From DATARH01 sp035534535 (GTDB lineage Bacteria > Pseudomonadota > Alphaproteobacteria > ATCC43930 > CGMCC-115725): a DNA stretch of 64,000 nucleotides. Both the position numbers and the translations under genes were made by a program. Below, in pieces: positions 1-9,202 of this stretch (position 1 is the stretch's first letter; every line of letters starts with the position of its first letter). The stretch is taken from assembly GCA_035534535.1 (NCBI GenBank), contig DATLRS010000192.1, positions 1 to 64,000 of the forward strand, written 5' to 3'. The notes under the pieces are model-generated. The model had not been told where the DNA came from. It searched no databases and saw only the letters and a program-made list of their open reading frames with translations.

Positions 1-1
1 C

Positions 2-253
2 AAATTCGGCGTCGGCTATGAGGAAGCCCCGAACCGCCGCGACAGCAGCCGAGAGCGCGTCCTCGCCTCGATCGACAAGAGCCTGCAGCGGCTGCGCACC
101 GATCACGTCGACCTCTACCTGGTGCATTGGCCCGATCCCAATACGCCGCTCGATGAGACGATGCGCGCGGCGGGCTGCTTGCCGCTCCTACACCGCTCGG
201 CGGGACACGAGCCAATCGACCGCGGACAGACGATCGGATATGTCGGCGGATAG
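2..253 (+). pseudogene. Aldo/keto reductase remnant (N-terminus outside window, C-terminus lost)
   Basis: The frame starting at base 2 reads KFGVGYEEAPNRRDSSRERV, then a typical aldo/keto reductase segment with SIDKSLQRLRTDHVDLYLVHWPDP followed by NTPLDETMRA. In the family this is the strand and helix in the middle of the barrel, normally followed by about 150 more residues. Here similarity stops right after DETMRA and a short unrelated tail of about 28 residues runs to a TAG. The gene therefore looks truncated or frame-disrupted and probably non-functional. The start lies outside the window, so the upstream half may be intact. I see no insertion element at the break. Confidence 0.6.
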
Positions 254-336
254 CGGCGCCGCTGTCTCACCGCCGCTATAATGGTTCCAGCAACCGCCGA
301 CGGCTACCAGAGGGCGCTGGCAAATGGGACAGGACA

Positions 337-1170
337 ATGATTAGCGGGCGCACCACCTTGCTCGCGCATCTCGGCTATCCGACCGAGAGCTTCAAGGCCC
401 CTATGATCTACAATCCCTGGTTCGAGCGGCAAGGCATCGATGCGGTCGTAGTGCCGATGGGGGTGGGCGCCGAGGATTACCCGACGTTTCTGCCGCTGCT
501 GTTTCGCCTCAGCAACATCCGCGGCGCGCTGGTAACGATGCCGCACAAGACGACGACCGTGGCCTTGCTCGACGAGATCAGCCTCGCGGTCAAGATTGCC
601 GGGTCCTGCAACGCGATCCTGCGCCGCGACGACGGATCGCTCTATGGCGATATGTTCGACGGGGAGGGCTTTACGCGCGGGGCCAAACGCAAGGGTTTCG
701 CGTTTGCCGATACCGATTGCCTCGTGGTGGGAGCGGGCGGGGTCGGCTCGGCGATCGCCGCGTCGATCGCCGCCCAGCGGCCGCGCTCGCTGGCGATTTT
801 CGACACGCGGCGGGATGTGGCAGACGGGCTCGTCGCGCGCTTGCGCCGCTACTACCCGGACCTTGCGGTCGAAATCCGCAGCAACGACCCGGCCGGCTGT
901 CACCTCGTCGTGAATGCCACCCCGCTCGGCATGCGACCCGACGATCCGCTGCCATTCGACCCGCGGCGGCTCGATCGCCAGGCGTTTGTCGGTGAGGTGG
1001 TGCTATCGAGCGAAATGACGCCGCTGCTGCAGGCGGCGGCGGCCCGCGGCTGCCGCTATCAGATCGGTACCGATATGCTGTTCGAGCAGATCCCTGCCTA
1101 TATCGAGTTTTTCGGCTACGGTGTGACGACGCCCGAGGAACTGCGCGAGGCGGCGCGGATTGCCTACTAG
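337..1170 (+). CDS. Shikimate 5-dehydrogenase-like protein (AroE family)
   Basis: A 277-residue protein with the two-domain layout of NADP-dependent shikimate/quinate dehydrogenases. The N-terminal substrate domain carries VTMPHKTTT, whose lysine matches the catalytic Lys of the AroE motif. The Rossmann domain begins at LVVGAGGVGSAIAAS, and NATPLGM follows near residue 195. Length matches the family (270-290). The usual early SxSPxxHN substrate motif is not obvious: the N-terminus reads LGYPTESFKAPMIYN. This resembles the divergent AroE paralogues (YdiB/RifI-like) that act on quinate or aminoshikimate, or have no known substrate. A housekeeping role in the shikimate pathway is therefore not assured. 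The gene stands alone between the AKR remnant and the polysaccharide locus. Confidence 0.75.
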   Translation: MISGRTTLLAHLGYPTESFKAPMIYNPWFERQGIDAVVVPMGVGAEDYPTFLPLLFRLSNIRGALVTMPHKTTTVALLDEISLAVKIAGSCNAILRRDDGSLYGDMFDGEGFTRGAKRKGFAFADTDCLVVGAGGVGSAIAASIAAQRPRSLAIFDTRRDVADGLVARLRRYYPDLAVEIRSNDPAGCHLVVNATPLGMRPDDPLPFDPRRLDRQAFVGEVVLSSEMTPLLQAAAARGCRYQIGTDMLFEQIPAYIEFFGYGVTTPEELREAARIAY

Positions 1171-1207
1171 AGCCAGTTCCGCTCCTGTTGAATCGTCCCC
1201 TTTTCCG

Positions 1208-1268
1208 TCATGGCCGGGCTTGTCCCGGCCATCCACGCGGATCCCCGGGTCAAGCCCGGGGATGACGA
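1208..1268. repeat. Dispersed palindromic repeat (GGCCGGG type)
   Basis: This intergenic sequence starts TCATGGCCGGGCTTGTCCCG and ends GGGGATGACGA. It contains nested inverted segments: GGCCGGG against CCCGGCC, and CCCCGGGT-CAAG-CCCGGGG. The same family recurs at 63149-63234, and a relative lies at 59997-60034. Such elements are scattered between genes in many alphaproteobacterial chromosomes. Here it sits just after the AroE-like gene and could act as a transcript-end hairpin, but there is no following T-run. Confidence 0.7.
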
Positions 1269-1317
1269 AGGGGGCGGAGATCAATTTGACCGAAATCTGC
1301 TCTAGACCAGAGCGGGC

Positions 1318-2598
1318 TCAGGGAGGGCCGATTGCAGAGCGCGATCGGACCTCGTGTTGGATCCCGCCGGCGTCATGCGGAGCCTGCGGTCGAGCAACGT
1401 CGCGACCGCGGCGCCCCGGCTCAATATCATGATCACGGCGGATCGCACGGGAGGCGATTGCTTCGCTATAGATCCCAATGAGTTGGTTGAAATTCACCTC
1501 GGGTGTATAGCGCTCCTCATAGATTTCGCACGCGCGCCGACCCATCTCGTCAAGCACCGCCATATTCGAGATTGCCCAGCGCACTCGATCAGCGAGGCCG
1601 TCGGCGTCGCCAGGCAGAAACTTCACCCCGCTGATGCCAGGCTCGACCAAGGCCTCGAGGGAAGGCAGGTCAGAGCAGATCACGGGCAGCCGGTTCGAGA
1701 ACGCCTCGAGTATCGTCACGGGGAACATCTCGTGCCCCAGCGACGGCAGCACCAAGAACCTCGCGGCCTGCATCTCTTGGTGCACCACATCGCGCGGCTG
1801 TCGTCCGAGATACGTGATGCGCGGGCTCGAATTCTGCGCGACGAACTCGCTCAGTGGCCCGTCCCCGATGATGCGAAGAGGATAATCGATCTCCTTCCAG
1901 GCCTGCAGCAGCGGGCGAATGCCCTTCTGCTCGTCGAGCCGACCGACGAACAGGCCTGCGTCCCGGGGCCGGTTGGCGAACGCGGGAGGCCGGGCGATAC
2001 AGTTCGGCTTGACGACAACGCGTTCGGCCGGAAGACCGCCTTCGATGAACATTTGCTGCGCCCAATCGGTCAGGGCGATGAAGCGGTCGACCTTGCGAGC
2101 CCAGGTGCCGGCCAGCTTGTGGAACTCAATCATTGCGGCGACGGCCAGCGTTGCAGCAGCAGAGTTCCGGTAAACCCTCTTTGGTACCGTCCACCAGCAG
2201 GCGCTTCCCAGCGGTCGGCCGCGGAACGCTTCTGCCGGATGAAGGAGCGCCCCGGGAGAGAAAATCCTGAAGTTATGCAAGGTGATGACCGAGGCCACAC
2301 CGGCTGCGGCGCACGCATCCAGGATCGAGGGGCTGAGCAATGGGAAAAAATTGTGGATATGGACCACATCCGGCAGAAACGTCCTCAACTTCTTCGCGAG
2401 AGCATCGCGGCTGCGGGGGTTGTACACCGCCCAAAGCGCCGTCGACAGGGCCGCGACCCGGCCTCGGATATCGTTGTTACTGACGGAGAAGAGCTCGACG
2501 TCAACCCCATTGCGAGCGAGCATCGCCAGCTCCTCGCGCACGACACTGCTTTCGCCGCCCGGTATCTGGTAGAAGTTATGCACCAGCAGAACACGCAT
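1318..2598 (-). CDS. Glycosyltransferase family 4 protein
   Basis: A 426-residue GT-B fold glycosyltransferase. The N-terminus MRVLLVHNFYQIPGGESSVV is the standard GT4 opening with a GGES acceptor loop. The C-terminal half has GLFVGRLDEQKGIRPLLQAW and GHEMFPVTILEAFSNRLPVI, containing the EX7E motif (EMFPVTILE) that binds the sugar-nucleotide donor. It lies last in the minus-strand polysaccharide arm, 96 bases after the export gene. It probably adds one sugar during assembly of the repeat unit on the cytoplasmic face. Donor and acceptor cannot be told from sequence. The last 35 residues are Arg-rich and unlike the family. Confidence 0.85.
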   Translation of the reverse strand: MRVLLVHNFYQIPGGESSVVREELAMLARNGVDVELFSVSNNDIRGRVAALSTALWAVYNPRSRDALAKKLRTFLPDVVHIHNFFPLLSPSILDACAAAGVASVITLHNFRIFSPGALLHPAEAFRGRPLGSACWWTVPKRVYRNSAAATLAVAAMIEFHKLAGTWARKVDRFIALTDWAQQMFIEGGLPAERVVVKPNCIARPPAFANRPRDAGLFVGRLDEQKGIRPLLQAWKEIDYPLRIIGDGPLSEFVAQNSSPRITYLGRQPRDVVHQEMQAARFLVLPSLGHEMFPVTILEAFSNRLPVICSDLPSLEALVEPGISGVKFLPGDADGLADRVRWAISNMAVLDEMGRRACEIYEERYTPEVNFNQLIGIYSEAIASRAIRRDHDIEPGRRGRDVARPQAPHDAGGIQHEVRSRSAIGPP

Positions 2599-2694
2599 CT
2601 CTGAGCTTTCTCCGCGTCGCCGTGTTGCTCCCGAGGGCTTCGGTCTGGGCGCGACGTCGTTGCGGCAATGCCAGAACGAGCCCGCCCCTCCTGA

Positions 2695-4008
2695 TCAGGG
2701 CGCGCCGGCGGCGGCAATCATGTTCTCCGATGGCGTCAGAAGCCCCTGGGCAACGCGGTCATTTCGTAGTGAGACCTCAACGACGTCGCCCGGCGCGAGG
2801 GCGAGATCGAGATCTTGATCGGCAGAGGCGATGGGTCGCGTGCCCTTGTCATTGCCGCGGTAGAGCCTGACAACCGGCTGCCTGCCGGGCCCTTGCATGA
2901 GTTGGGATTTCATCAGCCCCAAATACGCCAGCTTCTCGCGTATGCTCTTCAGGCGCGCGGTGATCTGGGCGAGGCGCAAGTCGGTGTCCTGCAGTTCCTT
3001 CAAATCGTCGATCCGGTTTTGGTCGTCCACTTTTGCGAGTTGCCTGACGTAGTCGCCCCGCTGCCGTTCGATGTTGGACATGTCGAGAACCGTTTGCAGC
3101 AGCTGGTCCGACGAGAGCAGGTTCGCTCGGCGCGCGTCCGATAGCCGCGTCACCGTCGCCAAGCCGTGATCGTAAAGTTCCCTGATCTTCGCTAGATCGC
3201 TCAGATCGGCGTTATGGCCTTGCTGATCTGCTTTCTGCTTTTCGGCGAGCGTGCTCAGCTGAAGGTCGGCCTTGGCGATTGCCGATTGCAGAAACGCCAT
3301 ATCCTTCTGGCGATCGGCGATGCGAGCGTCCAGTTGGGCGGTTTCCACCTTCATAATACGGTGACTGACGCCGGTTGCGATCGGCACCTGCTGGTCGGAC
3401 AGCTTGCCGCCTTGTTCGCCAAGCTCGGAGCGGACGCGCCAGGCGCGCGCCTGCTCGCGCGCAAATTCGGTCCCCAAACTCTCATATTCCGCTCGCAGAT
3501 CGGCCGTCTCCAGGTATGGATTGGTCACGCCAGACGGCGTCAGGCCGCCCGCTCCGGCGAGGGCCTGCCGTACGGTCATGCCGGGTCGAAACGCATACTC
3601 GCCGGGCTTGGCAACATCGCCGCTCACGTAAATCGGGCGGTATTCGGCCACCCGGACGACGACGTCCTCGGGCACAATCAGAAAGTCAATCTCTCGTCCA
3701 TCGGCGCCGGGTTGCCGATATATCTTGTTCGAAAGATCGCCCGCGATCTTCGCACTGGCGGCGGCGAGCGAGAGATCGTCGACTTTGATCTGACCGGCCA
3801 GCGGCAGGCTGATCTTGCCGTCCATTCCGATCAGCAAGCGTTCCTTAAAACCGGGGACGCTCGCCACCGAGATCTCCAGGGTATCGCCGGATTGCAGCTT
3901 GTACTCGGCGAAGGCTGCCGTCGGGAGCAAGCCGAGAACAGCGATGAGCAAAGCCGCGACGCTGCAGCGAGAAGCGGCGAGGGCCGACGCCCGAGCGAAA
4001 AATCGCAT
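2695..4008 (-). CDS. Polysaccharide export protein, ExoF/Wza type (Poly_export and SLBB domains)
   Basis: The 437-residue product starts MRFFARAS and has a hydrophobic signal peptide ending near AFA-EYKL (residues 32-36), so it is exported. The Poly_export segment YKLQSGDTLEISVASVPGF is followed by an SLBB-like segment (PIYVSGDVAKPGEYAFRPGM). A long charged, probably coiled-coil region comes next, then a last segment with LALAPGDVVEVSLRND. This domain order is that of rhizobial ExoF rather than of enteric Wza. I chose the ATG at 4008 because it has AGGTGG five to ten bases upstream and opens directly on the signal peptide. The open frame continues to 4599 without recognisable content. It presumably works with the Wzc/ExoP-like product of the next gene. 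Confidence 0.85.
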   Translation of the reverse strand: MRFFARASALAASRCSVAALLIAVLGLLPTAAFAEYKLQSGDTLEISVASVPGFKERLLIGMDGKISLPLAGQIKVDDLSLAAASAKIAGDLSNKIYRQPGADGREIDFLIVPEDVVVRVAEYRPIYVSGDVAKPGEYAFRPGMTVRQALAGAGGLTPSGVTNPYLETADLRAEYESLGTEFAREQARAWRVRSELGEQGGKLSDQQVPIATGVSHRIMKVETAQLDARIADRQKDMAFLQSAIAKADLQLSTLAEKQKADQQGHNADLSDLAKIRELYDHGLATVTRLSDARRANLLSSDQLLQTVLDMSNIERQRGDYVRQLAKVDDQNRIDDLKELQDTDLRLAQITARLKSIREKLAYLGLMKSQLMQGPGRQPVVRLYRGNDKGTRPIASADQDLDLALAPGDVVEVSLRNDRVAQGLLTPSENMIAAAGAP

Positions 4009-4211
4009 GGTACCACCTGATCTGCTAGCGGAACGTCCCAAAGCGGCGCCGCACCGAACGGTGCCCCCGGGCGATTGCCGGTCGCGCCCGATCGCTGATC
4101 GTATCCGAAGCGCGGCGAGCGAGAATGGCACCGAAGGGGGGCGCCCTGGATCTTTGGAGGCACTCCTTGCGGGCGGCGTCGACGGGCCGCCCGAGTGCCG
4201 GCTCACCACCA

Positions 4212-6044
4212 TCAGCGCAACTGCCGTCGGCCGGACCAGGCCGCACGCAAGAGCCAGCCTCCGAAAAGTCTGGCGCGCTGGAACGCTTCTGTTTGCCGTT
4301 GCCGAGCGGCGCCAAGGCGATCCAGCAGCAGCGCGCCCCACGGCAACGCCGTGCGCAAACTCCGGACGATCGGCTCGACGAAGTGGCCGAACTCCGCTCG
4401 CAAATCCCGCGGCGCCGACGCTATCTTGTTGACGATCACGGCTTCGATCTGGTCGCCGGGAAGCACCTTCAGGAGATTGCGGAGGCTCTCGGCCGTCGTC
4501 CGCTCCGCTTCGACCACGACAATCACGGCATTGATGACGGCCATACTGGCTTCGAGATCGGCCGTCTCGTCGGCGGAATGAAAATCGACGATCACGCAAT
4601 CGTATTCGGCCTGCAGATGTTGCAGAGCGGAAACAATCGACAGCGACGCGGCCAAGGGCGAGATCGCCGCCATCGCCCGCAGCACGAGGACGTCAAGCTT
4701 TCCCGGCTCCAAATGAATGGCGGTGAGCCCCCTGGCAAGCATGCCGCTCGGGCTCGACTCCGGCATGGACAGCCCCGTCGTCGGCTTGCGCCAGTTGGCG
4801 TCGACGAGCAGGGTCTTCTGCCCGCCGTCTGCGAGGATGTTCGCCAGATGAGCGGCGGCCGAGGAGGTGCCGGCGCCGACGCTGGGAGCCACAACGCCGG
4901 CGACAAATTTGCGCCTGTTCGGACGCTGCAATCGCACCGCCAACCGGACCATTGGCTGGCAAAAATCCGCCGCGGCATTCAGGTAGGCCGGTTGCAAGCC
5001 CCCCGCTGCAACGTCCCCGGTTACCCACGCTTGCCGTTCCATCTTCGGAACCCGCGTGATGCAGTCGAGACCGGTAACCTGCTCGACATCTTCCGCGCTG
5101 CGCAGCGAGCGGTCCGCGACTTCCCTGAACAACGCCTGACCGAGCCCGAAAGCCGCCGCGAGCGCTGTGGCGAGGCCCAATACGATGAAGGTTCTCGGCC
5201 AAGTGCGGTGAAGCGGCGGCTCGGCCTGTGCGATCACCCGCACCGCGACAGAAGGGGACTCCGCAGCGGCTGCCGCATTGGCTCGCTGCAACAGGTTGTC
5301 ATACATCGCGCGATAGGCTTGCGCATTATCCTGCAGTTCGCGGAACCGCGCTTTTGCCTGGCTTGCGGATTGCGGCATGCCGGATGCCGGGTTCTGCGGG
5401 GGTTCGATCGCGAAGGCCTTGTCGCGAACCTCCGCCAGCCGGGCGCGCAGCTCGGCCACCGCGCCGTCGCGGTTCTGCCGCTGCAGCTCGAGACGCCCAT
5501 TGACATAGTTGTGGACGATCGCGTTGGTGATTGCCGCCGAGCGCAGCCTGCTCCTTGAGGTAAACCCGATGCTCACGGCGTCCGAGATGCCGATACGACG
5601 CACGGAGAGTGCCGCCGCGGTCCGTAAAATCGTGGCGTGGCGGACCTCAGGATCGGTCGACGGCCTCCCGATGCCGAATTCCCGATCCTCGACAAGTCGT
5701 TGTCGGTCGACAACTCGGCCCACCACCTCGGCGGATTGCAGCACCTGGACCTGGGTGTCGACATAGGCCGATGCGACGGCATCCGCCTCGGTGCCCGTCG
5801 CGGCGGGTCTCGCACCGCTGTCGTTGAACAGGACCGTCGAATAAGCCGTGTAGTAGACCGGCGAAACGATCAGGAAGGCGATGCTGGCGCAAAGCCCCAC
5901 ACCGACCCAGATCAGGCACAGGCGCCAGCTCCTGCGGACAAACCCGATGATCGCATCAGGGTCGAACGAATCTCGGTCGCGCGGGCCGAACGGTTCGCCG
6001 GACGTCTCGTAGCGTGGAAACGCGAGGGATTCAGTGTGCGGCAT
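4212..6044 (-). CDS. Wzc/ExoP-like polysaccharide co-polymerase with degenerate ATP site
   Basis: A 610-residue inner-membrane protein. A Wzz-type domain lies between two membrane segments (about residues 42-62 and 284-303), with a predicted periplasmic coiled region around 185-255. The cytoplasmic part resembles a BY-kinase: VAPSVGAGTSSAAAHLANIL at the Walker A place, LLVDANWRKPT at Walker A', and YDCVIVDFHSAD at Walker B. The Walker A lysine is missing (GAGTSS where GxGKS/T is expected), and the C-terminus ends Arg-rich without a tyrosine cluster. Chain-length control and export remain likely. Tyrosine kinase activity is doubtful. Confidence 0.8.
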   Translation of the reverse strand: MPHTESLAFPRYETSGEPFGPRDRDSFDPDAIIGFVRRSWRLCLIWVGVGLCASIAFLIVSPVYYTAYSTVLFNDSGARPAATGTEADAVASAYVDTQVQVLQSAEVVGRVVDRQRLVEDREFGIGRPSTDPEVRHATILRTAAALSVRRIGISDAVSIGFTSRSRLRSAAITNAIVHNYVNGRLELQRQNRDGAVAELRARLAEVRDKAFAIEPPQNPASGMPQSASQAKARFRELQDNAQAYRAMYDNLLQRANAAAAAESPSVAVRVIAQAEPPLHRTWPRTFIVLGLATALAAAFGLGQALFREVADRSLRSAEDVEQVTGLDCITRVPKMERQAWVTGDVAAGGLQPAYLNAAADFCQPMVRLAVRLQRPNRRKFVAGVVAPSVGAGTSSAAAHLANILADGGQKTLLVDANWRKPTTGLSMPESSPSGMLARGLTAIHLEPGKLDVLVLRAMAAISPLAASLSIVSALQHLQAEYDCVIVDFHSADETADLEASMAVINAVIVVVEAERTTAESLRNLLKVLPGDQIEAVIVNKIASAPRDLRAEFGHFVEPIVRSLRTALPWGALLLDRLGAARQRQTEAFQRARLFGGWLLRAAWSGRRQLR

Positions 6045-6059
6045 GTCAAGCCTCCCCGG

Positions 6060-7358
6060 TTAAGAGCTGAGGCGGTCGGGCGCTGCGGGCAAGACGGCCC
6101 GCGCCGGAGACGCGAGCACGGAAACGCTCGCCTTGCCGCGTACCCCGGCCGCGACGAAGAAACCACCCGAAACGAGAAAAACGACGCCCTCCTTCGCGAT
6201 GACCGCAACCACGACGGCAATCGCGGCATTCGCGAGATGAGGCGAGAGAAGGTAGGCAATAGCGACAAATACCAGCAGACCGGCCGCGGTGAGCCGGGAC
6301 CACGCCCGCTCGTGGCCGTAATTGAACATGTAAAGATTCGACATACAGATGTTGCCATTTATCAGGAATGGGATAATGGCCATGGTACGTACGATCGGGA
6401 TCGCACCAGTAAAGCCATCACCGAAAAACATGATGATGATGTATGGTGCAATAAAGAATAAAAATAGGCTGAGCGCCGCGCCGACACCGAGCGTCAACAG
6501 AGATCGCCAAATCAACGACAGCCCGGCGTCAGGGTCATGGTGCGCGTAATAAGCGACCCTGGGCAATAATGTCTCGGTCATGACCCGGAAGAAGGGGCGG
6601 GTCGCGCCCACGAATTTTTCGGCTACCGAGTATTGTCCAGCCGCCAAGTAGCCGGCAAAATGCTCAACCAGCGGCACCGGCAACGTGATTGAGGCGCGCT
6701 CGACAAACGAAAACAGAAACCCTCGCCAACTGCTCTGCAGCTGCACCGTGATCCGGCCGAATGTCATGGCGCGGAAACCGCCAAATCCCACCGGCAGCAG
6801 AAACGGCAGACTGATCAGACCGGAAACGAGGGGGATCGCCGACTGGATCGCGACGGCGAGATCGAGCTGGACTGGTGATGTCACCATTGTCAGAAAGAAG
6901 ACGAGCGCCATGCTGCGGGCGACCGCCACCGCGAAAGCCGCTTGCCACGCACGTTCAAGACCGATGAACAACCAAGCCGGGAACACAATGCCCCCCACTG
7001 CTGTCAGCATCACGCACAGGAACAGCGGCTTGCTGAGAGCAAGGAGGCCGTCGGCGGTCGCGAGCCCGGCTAACGTCACCACGACCAACAGCGCGAGCTT
7101 GGCGGCGATCACATCCGCGAACAGCGAGGCGATCACGGTCGGCTCGTGGCGGGCCGATGCCGCGGTGCGCTGTGCGGTCCAATGAAAGCCGTATTCGACG
7201 ATCGTGGCCGCGAACTGTCCGATGCTCACGGCATAGGCATATTGCCCGAAATGCTGCGCTCCGAGGACCCGGGCGGCATACGGCAGAACGAGCAGCGGCT
7301 GCAGGACCTCAACCGCGTGCATGACGGCCAAACTGGCCGCTTGCTTACCGAGCGTCAT
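6060..7358 (-). CDS. Polysaccharide flippase (Wzx/MATE-like, oligosaccharide transporter)
   Basis: A 432-residue, very hydrophobic protein with roughly 12 membrane segments. The N-terminus MTLGKQAASLAVMHAVEVLQ, with ARVLGAQHFGQYAYA soon after, is typical of the polysaccharide biosynthesis (Wzx/RfbX) family. The role in this family is moving lipid-linked repeat units across the inner membrane. The start overlaps the stop of the upstream deacetylase gene by four bases, which indicates translational coupling. Fifteen bases separate its end from the Wzc-like gene. No Wzy polymerase was found in the window, so the unit may be polymerised by an enzyme encoded elsewhere. Confidence 0.85.
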   Translation of the reverse strand: MTLGKQAASLAVMHAVEVLQPLLVLPYAARVLGAQHFGQYAYAVSIGQFAATIVEYGFHWTAQRTAASARHEPTVIASLFADVIAAKLALLVVVTLAGLATADGLLALSKPLFLCVMLTAVGGIVFPAWLFIGLERAWQAAFAVAVARSMALVFFLTMVTSPVQLDLAVAIQSAIPLVSGLISLPFLLPVGFGGFRAMTFGRITVQLQSSWRGFLFSFVERASITLPVPLVEHFAGYLAAGQYSVAEKFVGATRPFFRVMTETLLPRVAYYAHHDPDAGLSLIWRSLLTLGVGAALSLFLFFIAPYIIIMFFGDGFTGAIPIVRTMAIIPFLINGNICMSNLYMFNYGHERAWSRLTAAGLLVFVAIAYLLSPHLANAAIAVVVAVIAKEGVVFLVSGGFFVAAGVRGKASVSVLASPARAVLPAAPDRLSS

Positions 7359-8194
7359 GGGGGTCCCTGATGGGGGCTGTTCCAGGAGAAGGCTCCGTGC
7401 AACGCTTCCGGCGCTATCCGGCCGGCCACTCGCATTGGTGCAGCGGCGCCGCTCGACAGAGCCTCACACCAGGCCGCATTCGTGACGAAACGCGCATTGA
7501 GTCGGCGTAATCGGGCGAGCAGGCAGTCAAGTTCGGACCACAGATCGTACTGGTCCAACTCCCAGGAGTGACCCCACAGGTGAAAGTAGCCGCCCCAGCG
7601 GGCACAAGCCTGCGCGGCACGCGACAAACGTGTCACCAGTCCCGGATCGCGCAGCACCGCGGCGAGTATCGCCGACCGGTTGAGGGTTGGACCGCAGCTG
7701 ATGTAATTGCGAAGATAGATCGACCGCGGGTGAGCGAAGAACTGGGTGGTCGTCGACACCGCGAACGGATCGGAGCCGGGCGTGCTCGTCAGGTTCTTTA
7801 CCGTTCTGGCATACTGGTAGCCGGCTTGCGCGACGAGGCGACGAACGGTGCGATTGTGGCGTCCGCGCACATAGGCAAATCCACGGACTTCCCGGCCGAG
7901 CACGTCTTCGAGCCAGTGCTTGTTGGCGAGGATCTCGTCGGTGGCGAGGTCGGGCGCGAGCTCGGTGAGGCTGACATGATTGCGGGTGTGGCCGCCGATC
8001 TCGAACTGTCGTCCGAGCTGGGTGATCTCGGCCGGGCGGAGCACCGGTCGGCCCTCGGAATTGCGGGACGGGATATAGAACGTGCCGCGGATGCCGTGCT
8101 GTTCGAGCAGGGCAGCGACCCGAAGGTCCGACGGATGGCCATCGTCCCATGACGTCGTGACGAGCAGTGGCGCATCCGCGGGTTCATGCCTCAT
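7355..8194 (-). CDS. Polysaccharide deacetylase (NodB homology domain)
   Basis: A 279-residue protein. Residues 11-20 read LVTTSWDDGH, holding the Asp-Asp of NodB motif 1. IGGHTRNHVSLTEL supplies the HxxxH zinc-binding motif, and the domain continues through GFAYVRGRHNRTV. The family removes N- or O-acetyl groups from polysaccharide or sugar substrates. No signal peptide is visible, so a cytoplasmic or membrane-associated lipid-linked substrate is possible. The ATG at 8194 was chosen because GGGAG lies about eight bases upstream; the frame is open to 8290. The end overlaps the flippase start. Confidence 0.82.
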   Translation of the reverse strand: MRHEPADAPLLVTTSWDDGHPSDLRVAALLEQHGIRGTFYIPSRNSEGRPVLRPAEITQLGRQFEIGGHTRNHVSLTELAPDLATDEILANKHWLEDVLGREVRGFAYVRGRHNRTVRRLVAQAGYQYARTVKNLTSTPGSDPFAVSTTTQFFAHPRSIYLRNYISCGPTLNRSAILAAVLRDPGLVTRLSRAAQACARWGGYFHLWGHSWELDQYDLWSELDCLLARLRRLNARFVTNAAWCEALSSGAAAPMRVAGRIAPEALHGAFSWNSPHQGPP

Positions 8195-8237
8195 TCGTGG
8201 CTCCCAAGACGCTACCTTCGAGCGGCGGCGAGCGCGC

Positions 8238-9026
8238 TCAGCGACCGCGGACGGGTCCTGCGGCGAACAGGACATCGCGCAGGGCCGCAATGATGAAAAT
8301 GCTGTTCGTCAGGAGATACCTGGCCGCCAGGCGGCGAGGCTCCTGGCAGAGCCGGTGCAGCCATTCAAAGCCGCATTGGCGTATCCACGCCGGCGCCCGT
8401 CTCACCACGCCCGCGTGAAAATCGAATGCCGCTCCGACGCCCACCATGACGGCATTCACCCGTCCCCGGTGGGTTTGCAGCCAATGCTCCTGCTTCGGGC
8501 ATCCCAATCCCACCCATACGATCCGCGCGCCCGACCGGTTGATCAGGTTCACGACGGCCCTGTCTTCGTCGGCCGACAGTTCGCGGAACGGCGGCGAAAA
8601 GGTCCCGACGATGTTGATCCCCGGAAAGTCCGCCGACAGTCTTGCTTTCAGACGCCCGAGTATGTGTGGTGTTGCCCCATACAAAAATATCTCGGTGCCG
8701 AGCTCGGACGCCCTTCGACAACAGTTCCACATCAGGTCGGGCCCGCTGATCCGTTCCTGGCGGATGTGGCCCTTCTGCCGCAGCATCCAGGCGACCGGCG
8801 CTCCATCGGGCGTCACTAAATCGGCCGACCGCATTGCGCTCGCATGCGCGGCATTCTGGCGCGCAGTGACGAGACTGTGCACGTTGCAGACACAGACGGT
8901 CCTGCTCTCCCGCCGGGCAGCCCATGCGAAGACGCGCTCGATCGCATCGCTCCACCGCAGAACGTCAACCGGCACCTCGAGAACCGGTTCGCATATCCGC
9001 GGAAATGTAATCGTCAACTCAGCCAC
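8238..9026 (-). CDS. WecG/TagA/CpsF family glycosyltransferase
   Basis: A 262-residue protein with the family's landmarks. NVHSLVTARQN occurs near the N-terminus, followed by ADLVTPDGAPVAW, then WVGLGCPKQEHWL and VGVGAAFDFHAGVVRRAP. The last part, with RRAPAWIRQCGFEWLHRL, is also characteristic. Members transfer N-acetylmannosamine(uronic acid), glucose or related sugars to an undecaprenyl-linked acceptor, often as the second sugar of the repeat unit. The gene lies 43 bases upstream of the deacetylase gene on the same strand and fits with it as an assembly step. Confidence 0.88.
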   Translation of the reverse strand: MAELTITFPRICEPVLEVPVDVLRWSDAIERVFAWAARRESRTVCVCNVHSLVTARQNAAHASAMRSADLVTPDGAPVAWMLRQKGHIRQERISGPDLMWNCCRRASELGTEIFLYGATPHILGRLKARLSADFPGINIVGTFSPPFRELSADEDRAVVNLINRSGARIVWVGLGCPKQEHWLQTHRGRVNAVMVGVGAAFDFHAGVVRRAPAWIRQCGFEWLHRLCQEPRRLAARYLLTNSIFIIAALRDVLFAAGPVRGR

Positions 9027-9202
9027 CGACCGACTCGCGCCATGATGATCAACCCCGCTCGCGAAATTCCTCGGCGATGAATTCGTGCCGTTCCCTCTAT
9101 AAGCGGGGCGCAGCGCCAGTCGTTCAACGACCCTTACGAATAACCCGGGGCGATAAGCCTCATCCCTAAGAAGTACTCACGGCGTGTCGCCTTGGGCCGC
9201 CC

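Noticed and set aside
4009..4599. N-terminal extension of the ExoF-like gene
   Set aside because: It overlaps the Wzc-like gene and has no domain. The signal peptide and ribosome site fit the start at 4008.
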